64,000 nucleotides of DNA from Vibrio navarrensis (GCF_015767675.1 NZ_CP065217.1:3224001-3288000); one strand, 5' to 3'; positions 20,570 through 31,675 are shown, counted from the first letter of the stretch. Notes: generated by a model not told the origin, from the letters alone. A program made the numbers and translations.

Positions 20570-20761
20570 ATGGCAGATTCACTTTGGATCGCATTGGGGC
20601 TTGTTTTGATTGTTGAAGGGCTGGGACCTTTGCTCGCACCTCGAGGATGGCGCAGCATGGTGGCACAGCTCAGTGAACAACCCGACCATCAGTTGCGCCG
20701 TATTGGCGGTTGCCTAGTGGTTGCAGGGGCTGTGATTGCTTACATGATGAGTCACGGATAA
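20570..20761 (+). CDS. Small DUF2065 (YjeT-type) membrane protein
   Basis: A 63-residue protein with two membrane segments (SLWIALGLVLIVEGLGPLLAP and IGGCLVVAGAVIAYMM) and a charged loop. It matches the YjeT family of unknown function. The ATG at 20570 aligns with the family start; another in-frame ATG lies 15 nt upstream. In E. coli this gene lies between hflC and purA in the same direction. Here it has the same place but the opposite strand. Confidence 0.85.
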   Translation: MADSLWIALGLVLIVEGLGPLLAPRGWRSMVAQLSEQPDHQLRRIGGCLVVAGAVIAYMMSHG

Positions 20762-20788
20762 AAAAAGGCTCCAACAACGGGAGCCTTT
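20758..20788 (-). terminator. hflC terminator, possibly bidirectional
   Basis: The stem AAAGGCTCC / GGAGCCTTT is followed by TTTTTT on the minus strand and by CGATTTG on the plus strand. It is strong for hflC and weaker for the small convergent gene. Confidence 0.8.
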
Positions 20789-20808
20789 CGATTTGTGCGG
20801 TTTAGCGC

Positions 20809-21789
20809 TTACTTAGCTTCAACGCCTTTACCACTGTTCATATACTGGAAGAAATCACTCTTCGGATCCAAAACCAGAATATCGTTCTTGGAGCTAAAGG
20901 ATTTCTCATAGGCTCTTAGAGAGCGTAAGAAACTGAAGAACTCAGGATCTTTGTTGTACGCTTCAGAGTAGATCTTCGCCGCTTTAGCATCAGCATCACC
21001 GCGAGTTACGCGAGCCGTTTTATCCGCTTCCGCTAAGATAGTCGCCACTTCAAGTTCAGCTTGAGCGCGAATGACTTCGGCTTTTTCACGACCTTGAGAG
21101 CGGTGTTTACGAGCTACTGACTCACGTTCAGCACGCATACGACGATAGATAGACTCACTGATCTCATCTGGGAGGTTGATTTTCTTAATACGGAAATCAA
21201 CCACTCTCACGCCTAAATCTTTCAGTGCGCCTTTACGCGTATCTTCCAACACATTTTCCATCACTTGGTCACGCTGACCATCGATTTCCAATGCTTGTTT
21301 CGCAGCCTCAGTCGTGACGACTTCGTCATCAGCACTTTCCGGCAAGACATCTTTATTACGTGGGCCCGAAACAATTTGTTTGATTTCACGAGAACCGATT
21401 TCAGAACGAAGAATGTCTGTCACTTTACGCTCTAACAGTGCTTGTGCCGTCAATGCATTGCCACCACCCGTTGCCAAGTAGTATTGACCAAAGTCTTCAA
21501 TACGCCATTTGACATAGGTATCGATGATCACATCTTTTTTCTCTGAAGTCACGAAACGGTCAGAGCGGCCATCCATTGTTTGGATGCGCGCATCTAACGT
21601 TCTTACTCGATCAAACAGTGGCATTTTAAAATGCAAACCCGGTTCGTAGATTCGAGCAATTTCATTGTTATCTTTCAGAATACGACCGAAACGGACAACA
21701 ATACCGCGCTCACCTTCAGGGATAACAAACAAGGACATAAGTAGTGACGCAAGGGCAATCACCAACACAGGGATCATTAATTTACGCAT
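20809..21789 (-). CDS. hflC: FtsH modulator HflC
   Basis: A band-7/SPFH protein that forms the HflKC cage around the FtsH protease in the inner membrane. The 326 residues begin with a membrane anchor (MRKLMIPVLVIALASLLMSLFVI), then the SPFH domain (EGERGIVVRFGRI) and a long coiled coil rich in Ala, Glu and Arg (RMRAERESVARKHRSQGREKAEVIRAQAE). It starts 2 nt after hflK, so translation is coupled. Confidence 0.97.
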   Translation of the reverse strand: MRKLMIPVLVIALASLLMSLFVIPEGERGIVVRFGRILKDNNEIARIYEPGLHFKMPLFDRVRTLDARIQTMDGRSDRFVTSEKKDVIIDTYVKWRIEDFGQYYLATGGGNALTAQALLERKVTDILRSEIGSREIKQIVSGPRNKDVLPESADDEVVTTEAAKQALEIDGQRDQVMENVLEDTRKGALKDLGVRVVDFRIKKINLPDEISESIYRRMRAERESVARKHRSQGREKAEVIRAQAELEVATILAEADKTARVTRGDADAKAAKIYSEAYNKDPEFFSFLRSLRAYEKSFSSKNDILVLDPKSDFFQYMNSGKGVEAK

Positions 21790-21791
21790 GA

Positions 21792-22991
21792 TTAGTATCT
21801 CCCTTGACGTGAGCCAGTGTTGCGCGACTGCGTACTCTGCACATCATCACTGTTACTCTGAGACTCTAGTTGAATCTGGTCGTACGCCGCCGAAGACGGA
21901 TCTTTACGCTTACTCTCTGCTTGACCACTTTGGCTGGTCAGCTTATCAATCGGCAGATAGAGCAGATTGCCACTCGATTGCGAATCAATCAGCACTTTCG
22001 ATGTGTTTGAGTACACTTCTTCCATCGTATCAAGGTAGAGACGATCACGGGTAACCGCTGGAGCCGCTTGGTACTCAGGGAGCAGTTTTTCAAACTGTGC
22101 CACTTGACCCAATGCTTCGTTAACCGTGCGTTCGGTATAACCTTGCGCTTCTTTCTTCAAACGTTCTGCTCGGCCTGTTGCTTTAGGCAGAATTTCGTTC
22201 TTATACGCTTCAGACTCACGAATGAAACGCTCTTCATCTTCTCGCGCCGCAATCGCATCATCGAACGCATCTTTCACTTGCTCTGGCGGACGAGCCGACT
22301 GGAAGTTGACATCGACAATCATTAAGCCCATATCATAGCTATCAATGATTTGATTCAAGGTCGTTTGGGTACTTTGGCGAATTTGCTGACGGCCACTGGT
22401 TAAGATGCTGTCCATCAAAGAATCACCAACCACGGCACGTAACGCTGAGTCGGTTGCTTGGCGTAAGCTATCGTCAGCATTAGTCACACGATACAAGTAC
22501 TTGTATGGATCAGACACGCGATATTGTACATCCATGCCGACAGTGACCACGTTTTCATCTTTGGTCAACATCAAACCCGATGCACGCAGTGAGCGAATCG
22601 CTTGTACGTTAACGGCAGTCACTTCATCAACAAAGCGAGGACGCCAGTTCAAACCTGGATCAACGATACGATCATACTTACCTAAGCGCAGCACGACGCC
22701 ACGCTCAGCTTCACCAATCGTATAGAAACCAGAAAAGAACCACACTGCAACAGCGATTGCAGCAATGACTCCAAAGCCAATTGCGCTACCACCAGAGAAT
22801 GAAGGGCCTTTGCCTCCTTTGTTGCCAAACTTGCCACCCAGCTTTTGACTTAGCTTGTTAAACACTTCATCCAAATCCGGCGGCCCTTGGTCTCGGCCCC
22901 CCGGACGCTGGCCACCGCGATTATTGTTACCCCAAGGGTCATTATCGCGGCCATTATTGCCGTTGTTATTTCCAGGCTCATTCCACGCCAT
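21792..22991 (-). CDS. hflK: FtsH modulator HflK
   Basis: Partner of HflC. The 399-residue protein has a Gly/Asn/Asp-rich cytoplasmic N-terminus (MAWNEPGNNNGNNGRDNDPWG), one membrane segment (IGFGVIAAIAVAVWFFSGFY), an SPFH domain (GEAERGVVLRLGKY) and a helical C-terminal part. It lies between hflX and hflC on the same strand. Confidence 0.97.
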   Translation of the reverse strand: MAWNEPGNNNGNNGRDNDPWGNNNRGGQRPGGRDQGPPDLDEVFNKLSQKLGGKFGNKGGKGPSFSGGSAIGFGVIAAIAVAVWFFSGFYTIGEAERGVVLRLGKYDRIVDPGLNWRPRFVDEVTAVNVQAIRSLRASGLMLTKDENVVTVGMDVQYRVSDPYKYLYRVTNADDSLRQATDSALRAVVGDSLMDSILTSGRQQIRQSTQTTLNQIIDSYDMGLMIVDVNFQSARPPEQVKDAFDDAIAAREDEERFIRESEAYKNEILPKATGRAERLKKEAQGYTERTVNEALGQVAQFEKLLPEYQAAPAVTRDRLYLDTMEEVYSNTSKVLIDSQSSGNLLYLPIDKLTSQSGQAESKRKDPSSAAYDQIQLESQSNSDDVQSTQSRNTGSRQGRY

Positions 22992-23036
22992 TAGAAAGCT
23001 CCATCATTTGATATGACGTTATACTGTAGCAGTCCT

Positions 23037-24326
23037 TTAAGTAACGATAAAGTCACGCAAAACTGCCCCTTCTTTTTTTTCAAGTCTAGACCAATCTACT
23101 TGCTGCATTCGAATATCGATCAACAAGTTACCATCTTGGTCGTATCCTTCCTGCTGAATACACTTCATTTGGAAAAATATACTGCGAAGTCTTCCTTGAT
23201 GCTGTGGAGGGATTCGCAACTGATATTCGATGATCTGGGACGCTAACCGTTCGGTGAGCGCCGCGAACAACAAGTCGATGCCCTTTCCTTCCATTGCTGA
23301 GACCCAAACAACACGAGGAACACCTTCATCATCACGCTCGATACGTGGATGCTGATCTTCCATGTTGTCGATCTTGTTCATCACGACCAAAGTCGGGATT
23401 TCATGTGCATCAATTTCCGTCAACACATCGTGAACAGCTTGAATATTCTCACGAAAACGCTCATCACTGGCATCAACAACATGTAACAAAATGTCAGCTT
23501 CTTGCGTCTCTTGCAAGGTGGCTTTAAATGCAGCCACTAAATCATGTGGCAGATGTCGAATAAAGCCAACGGTGTCAGCCAAAATTGCAGGGCCAACATC
23601 CATCAAGTCGATTTTACGCAGCGTAGGATCCAACGTGGCAAACAGTTGATCCGCGGCATAAACACCGGCTTCGGTAATGCGGTTAAATAGGGTAGATTTA
23701 CCCGCGTTGGTGTACCCGACCAATGAAAGGGTGGGTATTTCGGCGCGATTTCGAGCACGACGCCCCTGTTCACGTTGCTTCGATACCTTTTCTAGGCGGC
23801 GAAGAATCGCTTTGATCCGCTCACGCAATAAACGGCGGTCTGTTTCTAGCTGGGTTTCACCCGGTCCTCGCAGACCAATACCACCTTTTTGTCTTTCCAG
23901 ATGCGTCCAACCACGAATTAAGCGAGTAGATATATGTCTCAGTTGAGCCAGTTCGACTTGAAGTTTACCTTCATGGGTTCGTGCTCGTTGAGCGAAGATA
24001 TCAAGAATTAGGCCTGTGCGATCGATAACACGACACTGGCATAGTCTTTCGAGGTTGCGTTCCTGGGCAGGAGAGAGGGCGTGATTAAAAACCACAATTT
24101 CAGCACCAGTCATTTGCACTGCCTGTGCAATCTCCTGAGCCTTGCCCTCTCCGACGTAGTATTTCGGGTGCGGGGAACGTCGACTGCCCGTAATCACTTG
24201 CAGTGTCGTTACCCCAGCAGAGGAGACTAGCATTTCGCATTCTGCCAAGTCTTCCCACTCACCTTCTTGCGTGAAGTTGATATGAACAAGTACGGCTCGC
24301 TCACCGGATTCATAACGGTCAAACAA
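23037..24326 (-). CDS. hflX: Ribosome-rescue GTPase HflX
   Basis: A GTPase that splits stalled 70S ribosomes, notably under heat stress. The 429-residue protein has the HflX N-terminal domain (VITGSRRSPHPKYYVGEGKAQEIA), a coiled linker (GPGETQLETDRRLLRERI) and a G domain with GYTNAGKST (G1), DTVGF (G3) and NKID (G4). The start is a TTG at 24326 with AAGGAG at good distance, which matches the family N-terminus MFDRYE. Confidence 0.97.
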   Translation of the reverse strand: MFDRYESGERAVLVHINFTQEGEWEDLAECEMLVSSAGVTTLQVITGSRRSPHPKYYVGEGKAQEIAQAVQMTGAEIVVFNHALSPAQERNLERLCQCRVIDRTGLILDIFAQRARTHEGKLQVELAQLRHISTRLIRGWTHLERQKGGIGLRGPGETQLETDRRLLRERIKAILRRLEKVSKQREQGRRARNRAEIPTLSLVGYTNAGKSTLFNRITEAGVYAADQLFATLDPTLRKIDLMDVGPAILADTVGFIRHLPHDLVAAFKATLQETQEADILLHVVDASDERFRENIQAVHDVLTEIDAHEIPTLVVMNKIDNMEDQHPRIERDDEGVPRVVWVSAMEGKGIDLLFAALTERLASQIIEYQLRIPPQHQGRLRSIFFQMKCIQQEGYDQDGNLLIDIRMQQVDWSRLEKKEGAVLRDFIVT

Positions 24327-24367
24327 GCAATCAACTCCTTAATGTAGTAACACGATCGACGAAAAGA

Positions 24368-24670
<303 letters not shown>

Positions 24671-24822
24671 CTAGTGGTGCACTGCAAAAGAGACTGCCTT
24701 TGCATCTGAGCTAAACGAACAAAATAACACTCTAGTTATTAGCCAGTTGTCACTAACGTCGCCAATAACGATCCTTCAGTGAGTGTATTCACGCAAAAAC
24801 GATCACATTATACACAGCTATC

Positions 24823-25755
24823 TCAATCAGATGCTATGGCTTCTGAAAGAGTTTCTAATGACTGTTCAATGTCCTCGCTATCTAACCAAGTTAGGCTATC
24901 CCAGCTGCGCAGCCAGGTAATCTGTCGCTTGGCCAATTGACGGGTGGCGCAGATGCCGCGATAAATCGCTTCGGCTAGAGTGCCATTCCCGTCTAAATAG
25001 TCCCACATCTGCCGATAACCGACACATCGAATAGAAGGAAGATCCGGATGAAGATCCTCGCGTGCGTGCAAGGTTTTCATCTCTTGTTCAAATCCCGCTT
25101 CCATCATTTTGTCGAAGCGCAGCTCAATACGACGATGAAGTTCTGCCCTATCCTTAGGAGCTATTGCAAACTGTTTGACTCGAAACGGCAGGCTTTCGCC
25201 TTTGGTTTGCGTCAACTCAGTAAGAGTTTTACCTGAAATGCGAAAAACTTCCAATGCCCTAGATAATCTTTGTGGATCATTGGGATGAATTCTCGCCGCC
25301 GACACAGGATCGATCTCTTTGAGTTCATCGTGCAATACTGACCAACCTTTAGTCAATGCCTCTTGCTCAATTTGCTGACGTATTTCAGGGTTTGCGGCAG
25401 GTAATGGTGATAAACCTTCTAATAACGCCTTAAAATACAACATAGTACCGCCGACCAATAGCGGTATTTTCCCCTGCGCAGCAATCTCGTGCATCGCTTG
25501 CAACGCATCTCGGCGAAAATCCGCCGCGGAATAAGATTGCGCCGGATCCAAGATATCGATCAATCGATGCGGCGCTAACTGCTGCTCCCGCTCGTCCGGC
25601 TTCGCCGTGCCAATATCCATACCTTTATAGATCAGCGCGGAGTCCACACTGATGATCTCAACTGGATATTTCTGACGTAGGCGGATGGCCAGTTCCGTTT
25701 TTCCCGATGCGGTAGGCCCCATTAAAAACAAGGCCAAAGGTAATCTGTCTGTCAT
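24823..25755 (-). CDS. miaA: tRNA dimethylallyltransferase
   Basis: Adds the isopentenyl group to A37 of tRNAs that read UNN codons. The 310-residue protein has the P-loop [11 protein letters not shown] at residues 13-23, [18 protein letters not shown] and the substrate motif [17 protein letters not shown]. The start overlaps the end of mutL by 4 nt, so the two are translationally coupled. Confidence 0.97.
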   Translation of the reverse strand: MTDRLPLALFLMGPTASGKTELAIRLRQKYPVEIISVDSALIYKGMDIGTAKPDEREQQLAPHRLIDILDPAQSYSAADFRRDALQAMHEIAAQGKIPLLVGGTMLYFKALLEGLSPLPAANPEIRQQIEQEALTKGWSVLHDELKEIDPVSAARIHPNDPQRLSRALEVFRISGKTLTELTQTKGESLPFRVKQFAIAPKDRAELHRRIELRFDKMMEAGFEQEMKTLHAREDLHPDLPSIRCVGYRQMWDYLDGNGTLAEAIYRGICATRQLAKRQITWLRSWDSLTWLDSEDIEQSLETLSEAIASD

Positions 25756-27731
25756 GGTTTCAGTTTTGCTATCGTCGCTGAGAAATCGATCTCTGTGAGC
25801 AATTTGCCATCTTGCAATGGAAGTAGACCCTGCCAGAGCTGTTCGAGTTCCGAAATAATTTGAATTGCTTCAGAAAGAGTATAGTGACTTTTCACTTTGG
25901 TGATGCGCAGAGCGAGCCAATGGGCTAGCGACGAAGCACAACCTTCATTCCTAGCTTCCTGAGCAAATGAAGCTGCGTAAGATAGCAGATCTGGGATCAG
26001 AAGTTGTAGGTTTTGTTGCCGAAGCGGCGCAGGGACACCCATCACGAGCAAGGCTCTGTCATTGCGTGGTTTAAACTGAAGGCCAAAACGAGCAAAAGTT
26101 TGCTCTAGCTGCGCAGAGGCTGACATCTGCTCTGAGGTCAATTTGAGTGACAGCGGCACCAGCAAGGGTTGAGATTTTAATGCTTGTGCAGTGGTATTGA
26201 GCTGACCTAGGCAGCGATAATACTCTGCCCTAGCCAGAGACAGTAGAAAACTACCTGATTTGCTGCCCATCAGCACGTAGACTTGCTCTACAATCGCGAC
26301 AGCCTTACCCAGCTCACTCGGCGCATGAGATGTCTGCGTTTGCAAAGACTCAACGCGCGTCATTGTCTCTGGAGGAGAAGGCACATCCGGCGTCTGCAAT
26401 AGATCTTGGTAAGCTTTGACTTGCTGTTTAGAGGGCGTCTCTATGGGATGATATTCTGAGTTACCACGCCCCGATGAGGATGGACGAGATTCTTGCCAAG
26501 CCTGACGCGCTGGCGCTTTTTCGCCACGAGTGGGAGGCACAAAAGCTTCGGCAACGCCCGAGGCGGCTTCACTGTCACGCGCCACTTGCTTGCGAGGATA
26601 AGCAGGCGACTTATCTATCGCTTGATAAACCGACTCTGGTACTGCATCAACCGCTTCATCGGCCGCGGATTCATTTTCTGGCTCGGCGGGATGATGAAAC
26701 GCGGAAGCACTTATCTGCGGCGCTTCAATCACGTCACTTTGTGCCAAAGCACTGGCCAGCGCTTGGTAGATGAAGTCATGCACTAAGCGCGCTTGGTGAA
26801 AGCGCACTTCATGTTTGGCTGGATGAACATTGACATCGACCTGATGAGGATCCAGTTCAATAAACAGCACATAGGCGGCGAACTGTTCCGGTTTTAAACT
26901 GTTTTCGTAGCTCTGACGGATCGCATGGTTAATGAGCTTATCGCGCATCATCCGTCCATTCACATAACAATACTGCAAATCACTTTGCTGGCGCGCGCCC
27001 TCTGGCGTGGTGATCCAACCATGAAGTTTTAACCCTTGATGCTCCAGTTCAATCGCCAACATATGGCGAACAAACGCGTTGCCACAAACTGAAGCCAAGC
27101 GCTTTTCTGCTTGGCTGGGCGTTTTCGCCGCTCGATACTGCCGAACCACCTTGCCATTGTGACGCAGTGTGATGCTGACATCGAAACGGCTGAGTGCAAT
27201 ACGTTTGAGAAGTTCATCAATATGGGCAAATTCGGTTTTTTCCGTGCGCAGGAATTTGCGCCGCGCAGGGGTGTTAAAAAACAGGTCTAACACTTCAACC
27301 GTTGTGCCGATCGGGTGAGCGGTCGGTTGCAGATTTACCTGCATGTCACGCCCTTCCGTATACGCACTCCAAGCTTGCTCTTGGGTTGCCGGACGAGACG
27401 TGAGCGTAAGACGTGAGACAGAGCTGATACTCGCCAGCGCTTCACCGCGAAAACCAAGGCTCATGATCGCTTCTAAATCATCTAAAGTATGAATTTTCGA
27501 TGTCGCATGACGGCTGAGCGCCAGACCCAGTTCGTCTTTGCAAATACCCGAACCGTTATCACGAATTCGAATCAGCTTAGCGCCGCCTTTCTCGATATCG
27601 ATATCAATGCGAGTCGCCCCGGAGTCGAGGCTATTTTCCACTAACTCTTTCACCACCGAAGCGGGCCTTTCGACCACTTCCCCGGCAGCAATTTGGTTGG
27701 CGAGCCTAGCGGGTAATATTTTGATTGCCAT
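25752..27731 (-). CDS. mutL: DNA mismatch repair protein MutL
   Basis: Links MutS mismatch recognition to MutH nicking. The 659-residue protein has a GHKL ATPase domain ([47 protein letters not shown]), a variable Ser/Pro/Glu-rich linker (about residues 345-450) and a C-terminal dimerisation domain. No DQHAxxExxxxE endonuclease motif is visible, as expected in a MutH-using species. It starts 8 nt after the amiB stop. Confidence 0.97.
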   Translation of the reverse strand: MAIKILPARLANQIAAGEVVERPASVVKELVENSLDSGATRIDIDIEKGGAKLIRIRDNGSGICKDELGLALSRHATSKIHTLDDLEAIMSLGFRGEALASISSVSRLTLTSRPATQEQAWSAYTEGRDMQVNLQPTAHPIGTTVEVLDLFFNTPARRKFLRTEKTEFAHIDELLKRIALSRFDVSITLRHNGKVVRQYRAAKTPSQAEKRLASVCGNAFVRHMLAIELEHQGLKLHGWITTPEGARQQSDLQYCYVNGRMMRDKLINHAIRQSYENSLKPEQFAAYVLFIELDPHQVDVNVHPAKHEVRFHQARLVHDFIYQALASALAQSDVIEAPQISASAFHHPAEPENESAADEAVDAVPESVYQAIDKSPAYPRKQVARDSEAASGVAEAFVPPTRGEKAPARQAWQESRPSSSGRGNSEYHPIETPSKQQVKAYQDLLQTPDVPSPPETMTRVESLQTQTSHAPSELGKAVAIVEQVYVLMGSKSGSFLLSLARAEYYRCLGQLNTTAQALKSQPLLVPLSLKLTSEQMSASAQLEQTFARFGLQFKPRNDRALLVMGVPAPLRQQNLQLLIPDLLSYAASFAQEARNEGCASSLAHWLALRITKVKSHYTLSEAIQIISELEQLWQGLLPLQDGKLLTEIDFSATIAKLKP

Positions 27732-27739
27732 ACGCCCGC

Positions 27740-29446
27740 CTACTTGTTGGGAATAATCAATATCTGCCCAACCGCGAGTTCGTCGGCACGCAGATTATTG
27801 GCCGAGCGGATACTGGCAACGCTGACATCATACTTGGCCGCGATTTTGCTCAGATACTCGCCGCGCACCACTTTGTGTTTGCGGATCGGCTTGTCTTTTA
27901 AACTGACGGTGATTTTTAGCTTCTGCCCAACCCATAAGGTATCGGACTTAAGATTGTTTTCCTTCCGAATATCATCGACACCCACCTTATAGTGCTCGGC
28001 AATCTTGCCTAAATACTCACCACGGCCGACAGTATGGGTAATGCGCTCCGTTTCCACTGTATTTGGCTTTTCCGGAATGATCGCCGCGGTCGGCGCGCCA
28101 TTATCAATGCGTAGCGTCTGCCCAATCGCCAAAGTGGAACTTTTCAGTTTATTGTCCCGCATAATCGCTTGCGTCGTTGTGCCATATTGTTTGGCAATCA
28201 GCGACAGCGATTCGCCGCGCTTCACCGTGTGCCAAATCGGTTTCGCATTGGCAGAGAAAACCGTTCCTTCCGGTGGGTTATCTTGCAAGTATTTAATCAC
28301 CGCTTTAGCAATGGCTTTCGCGAGCTTGTCTTGGTGAGCACGTTGGAACAGCAGTTTCTCTTCGGTCGGATTGGAGATAAATCCCGTTTCGACCAGCACC
28401 GATGGGATTTGTGGTGAACGTAGCACCGCTAGGCTGGTATTGATCGGATTTTCGTTGTGCAGCTTTGCTACCTTGCCCATTTCGCCGAGGATCTCAGTAG
28501 CAAGCTTGTAACCCTCTTTCTGCGAATGGCTAAATTGCAGATCCAGCAAGGTTTGGTTAACGTTTTTGTCGTTGACGTTCGCAAATGCAGTGCCTGCCCC
28601 GCCCAAAATCTCCGACTGTTTCTCGTGGTTTTCGACCCAACGAGCAATCTCAGTATTGGCGCGACGTGTATTGAGAACGAATACCGACCCACCCCGAGGT
28701 TGTGGCGAGGTAAACGCATCGGCGTGAATCGAGATAAGGAAGTGAGCCTCGTTTTCGCGCGCAATCGCAACGCGACGGTTTAAATTGACAAAATAGTCGC
28801 CAGAGCGAGTGAGCTGGGTTTTGATTCCCGGCACGACGTCGAGCTCTGCCGCGATCTTTTTTGAGATACTTAAAGTGGCATTTTTTTCGTATCGACGTGT
28901 TGGGCCAATAGAGCCGGGATCTTCACCGCCGTGTCCCGGATCAATCACAATCAGAATATCTTCCGCTCGATGGACAGATTGAATGTCTTTACTGACGCTG
29001 GGTGTCGGTGAGGCCGATGCGTTCGCTGTGCGCTCTTTGTGCGGTAAATCGATCACCAAACGGTGACCATAACCGCCGCCAGGGGTCGGTGCCAACTTAA
29101 ACAGTTCTGCCTGAGAACGCTTTTTCAGTTCAAACACCAGTCGGTAAGTGCCCGATTCTGGGGGCGAACTTTTACGGATTTTGCTCAATACCGGGCTGTC
29201 TGCCACCGTGACTGGCAGTTTTGCGCCCAAACTCGTCTTCTTTAAATCAACCACCAAACGGTCTGGCTTTGTGAGGGAGAAATAACTGAAATCCGCCTCA
29301 TCCGCCAAATCGATCACCACGCGGGTTTCATCCGGAGAAGGCCAAACCCTGACACTTTGCAGAACGTTAGCAAAAGCCCACGCTGGCAGAAGAAGACAAA
29401 CCGCTGACAGCCATATCGCAGCGGTTTTGATGCACTTTAAACTCAA
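27740..29446 (-). CDS. amiB: N-acetylmuramoyl-L-alanine amidase AmiB
   Basis: Cleaves the amide bond between MurNAc and the stem peptide during daughter-cell separation. The 568-residue protein has a signal peptide (ending AWAFA), an AMIN domain (about residues 28-130), an Amidase_3 domain with zinc ligands in [11 protein letters not shown] and SIHADAF and the catalytic Glu in VETGFISN, and three C-terminal LysM repeats. The start is a TTG overlapping the tsaE stop, with TTGGAG upstream. Its likely activator EnvC is encoded elsewhere in the window. Confidence 0.95.
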   Translation of the reverse strand: MSLKCIKTAAIWLSAVCLLLPAWAFANVLQSVRVWPSPDETRVVIDLADEADFSYFSLTKPDRLVVDLKKTSLGAKLPVTVADSPVLSKIRKSSPPESGTYRLVFELKKRSQAELFKLAPTPGGGYGHRLVIDLPHKERTANASASPTPSVSKDIQSVHRAEDILIVIDPGHGGEDPGSIGPTRRYEKNATLSISKKIAAELDVVPGIKTQLTRSGDYFVNLNRRVAIARENEAHFLISIHADAFTSPQPRGGSVFVLNTRRANTEIARWVENHEKQSEILGGAGTAFANVNDKNVNQTLLDLQFSHSQKEGYKLATEILGEMGKVAKLHNENPINTSLAVLRSPQIPSVLVETGFISNPTEEKLLFQRAHQDKLAKAIAKAVIKYLQDNPPEGTVFSANAKPIWHTVKRGESLSLIAKQYGTTTQAIMRDNKLKSSTLAIGQTLRIDNGAPTAAIIPEKPNTVETERITHTVGRGEYLGKIAEHYKVGVDDIRKENNLKSDTLWVGQKLKITVSLKDKPIRKHKVVRGEYLSKIAAKYDVSVASIRSANNLRADELAVGQILIIPNK

Positions 29447-29907
29447 CTTAACTCCAATTTACTGAGCAGCTCAATGCCATACGGGTTGTTTGCTGTTAGT
29501 TGTGCGATGCGAGCTTCACCTTGATAGCGAATATCGATATCTAAATCCGGCTCGGGCAGCAACCCCGCGCCTTTTTCTGGCCATTCGACCAAGCAGACGG
29601 CATCGGCGGTAAAGTAGTCGCGAATCCCCATAAACTCCAGCTCTTCAGGATCAGCCAAACGATATAGATCGAAGTGGTACACCTGCCAGTTGGCTAACTG
29701 ATAGGGTTCAACTAAGGTGTAGGTTGGGCTTTTAACATTGCCCTCATGGCCCAAAGCACGAACAAAACCACGACTGAATGTGGTTTTTCCTGCACCCAAG
29801 TCCCCATGCAAATAAATGGTGGTTTGTTGGGAGCAAAGATTGGCAAGCTGTGCGCCAAGATTAATGGTGGCCTGCTCATCTTTAAGTTCGAACTGCTTTA
29901 CGTGCAT
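29443..29907 (-). CDS. tsaE: tRNA threonylcarbamoyladenosine biosynthesis ATPase TsaE
   Basis: An ATPase of the t6A37 complex with TsaB and TsaD. The P-loop is [17 protein letters not shown], then [18 protein letters not shown] and [14 protein letters not shown]: all family motifs. The ATG at 29907 gives 154 residues, the usual length; another ATG lies 6 nt upstream. The end overlaps amiB by 2 nt (stop TGA inside TTGA). It begins 192 bp from the divergent queG start, with no nnr gene between as in E. coli. Confidence 0.95.
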   Translation of the reverse strand: MHVKQFELKDEQATINLGAQLANLCSQQTTIYLHGDLGAGKTTFSRGFVRALGHEGNVKSPTYTLVEPYQLANWQVYHFDLYRLADPEELEFMGIRDYFTADAVCLVEWPEKGAGLLPEPDLDIDIRYQGEARIAQLTANNPYGIELLSKLELS

Positions 29908-30099
29908 GATCATCGGTCTCTGAATCTGGGAACTGACTATATAAAAATCAAAAGAACAGGAATAGTAAACTGTGTCTGTTTTGAGAGACAAGCGCCTAAA
30001 TGTCATTTCGTGGAAAAATCCTCCGAGATCGCTCACTAAGCTAGAACCTTGGCCGAAGATCCAGTAAGATCCGCGTCCGTTTTTCTTCAGGCAACTCGC

Positions 30100-31221
30100 A
30101 TGGACTACCAGCAACTCGCGCAACAGATCAAAATTTGGGGAGCCGAACTCGGTTTTCAAAAAGTCGGGATCTGCGATGTTGATCTGCGTGAACACGAGGC
30201 CGAGCTGCAAAAGTGGCTAGATGCAGGCTATCACGGCAGCATGGATTGGATGGCCAGACACGGCATGATGCGTGCTCGCCCCGACGAGTTGCTCCCCGGA
30301 ACCATCCGAGTGATCAGCGTGCGCATCAACTATCTTCCTCCACAAGCGCAGTTTGCTGCAAATCTGGCTGACAAAACTCAAGCCTACATCAGCCGCTACG
30401 CCCTGGGCCGTGACTATCATAAGCTAGTTAGAAAGCAGCTCAGTGAACTCGGCAAACGTATTGAAAATGCGGTCGGTGCCTTCGGTTATCGGCCTTTTGT
30501 CGATTCAGCCCCCATTTTGGAGCGACCTTTGGCGCAAAAAGCCGGACTTGGCTGGACTGGAAAACATTCACTGATCTTAGATAAAGAAGCTGGCTCTTGG
30601 TTTTTCCTCGGCGAACTGCTGATCGATTTGCCTTTACCTGTCGACGAACCAAGTGACGATGACTGTGGGAAATGTAAAGCGTGTATCACCTCGTGCCCAA
30701 CCCAAGCCATCGTCGACGACAAAATCGTCGATGCCAGACGCTGTATCTCCTACCTGACCATAGAGTTTTCTGGGGTCATTCCTGAGGAATTTCGCAAAGC
30801 AATGGGCAACCGAATTTACGGCTGTGACGATTGTCAGTTAGTTTGCCCTTGGAATCGTGAAGCGGAACTCACCGAGCAGAGCGACTTCCATCGCCGTGAC
30901 TCGCTACGTCAAGCTGACCTTGTGAATTTGTTTCTATGGGATGAGCCCACCTTTCTGAAAAAGATGGAAGGTTCGGCGATCCGTCGCATTGGTCACTTGC
31001 AGTGGCTGAGAAACTTGGCGATAGCCATGGGGAACGCCCCTTATTCACTGAAAATTGTGCAAGCATTACAAGAACGCAAGGGACAAAATGAACTACTGGA
31101 TGTTCACATCGATTGGGCTCTAGCAGAACAACTGAACCAATCGGCCGATCACTCTACTATCGATATCAAAAACCAAAGGCTAATCCGTATCGTTGAAAAA
31201 GGTCTGCCTAGGGACGCATGA
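30100..31221 (+). CDS. queG: Epoxyqueuosine reductase
   Basis: The last step of queuosine synthesis in tRNA, reducing epoxyqueuosine with cobalamin and two [4Fe-4S] clusters. The 373-residue protein shows the cluster motifs [16 protein letters not shown] and [11 protein letters not shown], and the N-terminal [24 protein letters not shown]. The ATG at 30100 (after CAGG) aligns with the family start; the open frame extends 51 nt further up. It is divergent from tsaE and is followed by the DnaA-box region. Confidence 0.96.
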   Translation: MDYQQLAQQIKIWGAELGFQKVGICDVDLREHEAELQKWLDAGYHGSMDWMARHGMMRARPDELLPGTIRVISVRINYLPPQAQFAANLADKTQAYISRYALGRDYHKLVRKQLSELGKRIENAVGAFGYRPFVDSAPILERPLAQKAGLGWTGKHSLILDKEAGSWFFLGELLIDLPLPVDEPSDDDCGKCKACITSCPTQAIVDDKIVDARRCISYLTIEFSGVIPEEFRKAMGNRIYGCDDCQLVCPWNREAELTEQSDFHRRDSLRQADLVNLFLWDEPTFLKKMEGSAIRRIGHLQWLRNLAIAMGNAPYSLKIVQALQERKGQNELLDVHIDWALAEQLNQSADHSTIDIKNQRLIRIVEKGLPRDA

Positions 31222-31281
31222 GGCGTGGGCAGAGCACAGAAACACAGTGCAATATTTGACCTCCCTCTCAATTTTCCAAAA

Positions 31282-31290
31282 TGTGGAAAA
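31282..31290 (-). promoter_or_regulatory. DnaA box (TTTTCCACA)
   Basis: Matches TTWTNCACA on the minus strand. It is part of the queG-tRNA cluster. Confidence 0.45.
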
Positions 31291-31535
31291 AATCCAGGAG
31301 CAACGCATTCTACAGCCTTCTCGGAAAAGTTAAGCACATATCCAATCAATGACTAGGATCAAAAAAAGATGCCATTATGATCCAAATATAACGCATGAAT
31401 GACTAACCATCACAATAAAAAACAATAAAAAACATATAGTTAACAGAATTAGCCACTAACAGCTTATTAAAGGGGAGAGCAAAGATCCTTTTTTCAGAAG
31501 AAAGTCAACTACTGCAGAACATGTTATCAACTAAG

Positions 31536-31544
31536 TTATCCACA
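31536..31544 (+). promoter_or_regulatory. DnaA box (TTATCCACA)
   Basis: A perfect R1/R4-type DnaA box, inverted relative to the next one 10 bp away. A half-match TTATCAACT lies 12 bp upstream. Confidence 0.7.
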
Positions 31545-31554
31545 ATATAATTTC

Positions 31555-31563
31555 TGTGGATAA
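31555..31563 (-). promoter_or_regulatory. DnaA box (TTATCCACA, minus strand)
   Basis: A perfect box facing the one at 31536. The pair is separated by ATATAATTTC. Confidence 0.7.
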
Positions 31564-31642
31564 GTCTGTTAGCGAAATAGGGAAATGCCCAGTTTTCTTG
31601 AGAAAGCTAGGCTAAATAAGTGACTCAAAAACAAGAGGCAAC

Positions 31643-31675
31643 AAAAAAATATCCGAAAGCGTTTTCCGGATATTT
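31643..31675 (-). terminator. tRNA operon terminator
   Basis: On the minus strand AAATATCCG / CGGATATTT with an 11-nt loop is followed by a T-run. It lies about 70 nt after the last tRNA-fMet gene. Confidence 0.85.

Larger units (their letters stand above)
31222..31640. other. Gene-free region with DnaA-box cluster, datA-like position
   Basis: An AT-rich stretch between queG and the tRNA operon terminator, with no plausible gene. It holds two perfect inverted DnaA boxes, TTATCCACA (31536) and TGTGGATAA (31555). One further match to TTWTNCACA lies at 31282 (minus strand) and a one-mismatch box TTAAGCACA at 31330. T/A-rich 13-mer-like tracts beside GATC (31358, 31484) are also seen. In E. coli the DnaA-titrating datA site lies in the matching interval beside queG and the glyVXY tRNA genes. 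Functional equivalence is inference. Confidence 0.55.

Noticed and set aside
31222..31640. Chromosomal replication origin oriC
   Set aside because: DnaA boxes are present but too few, and the expected neighbours (mnmG/mioC or dnaA/rpmH) are absent; the datA-like reading fits the position better. No clear IHF site was found.
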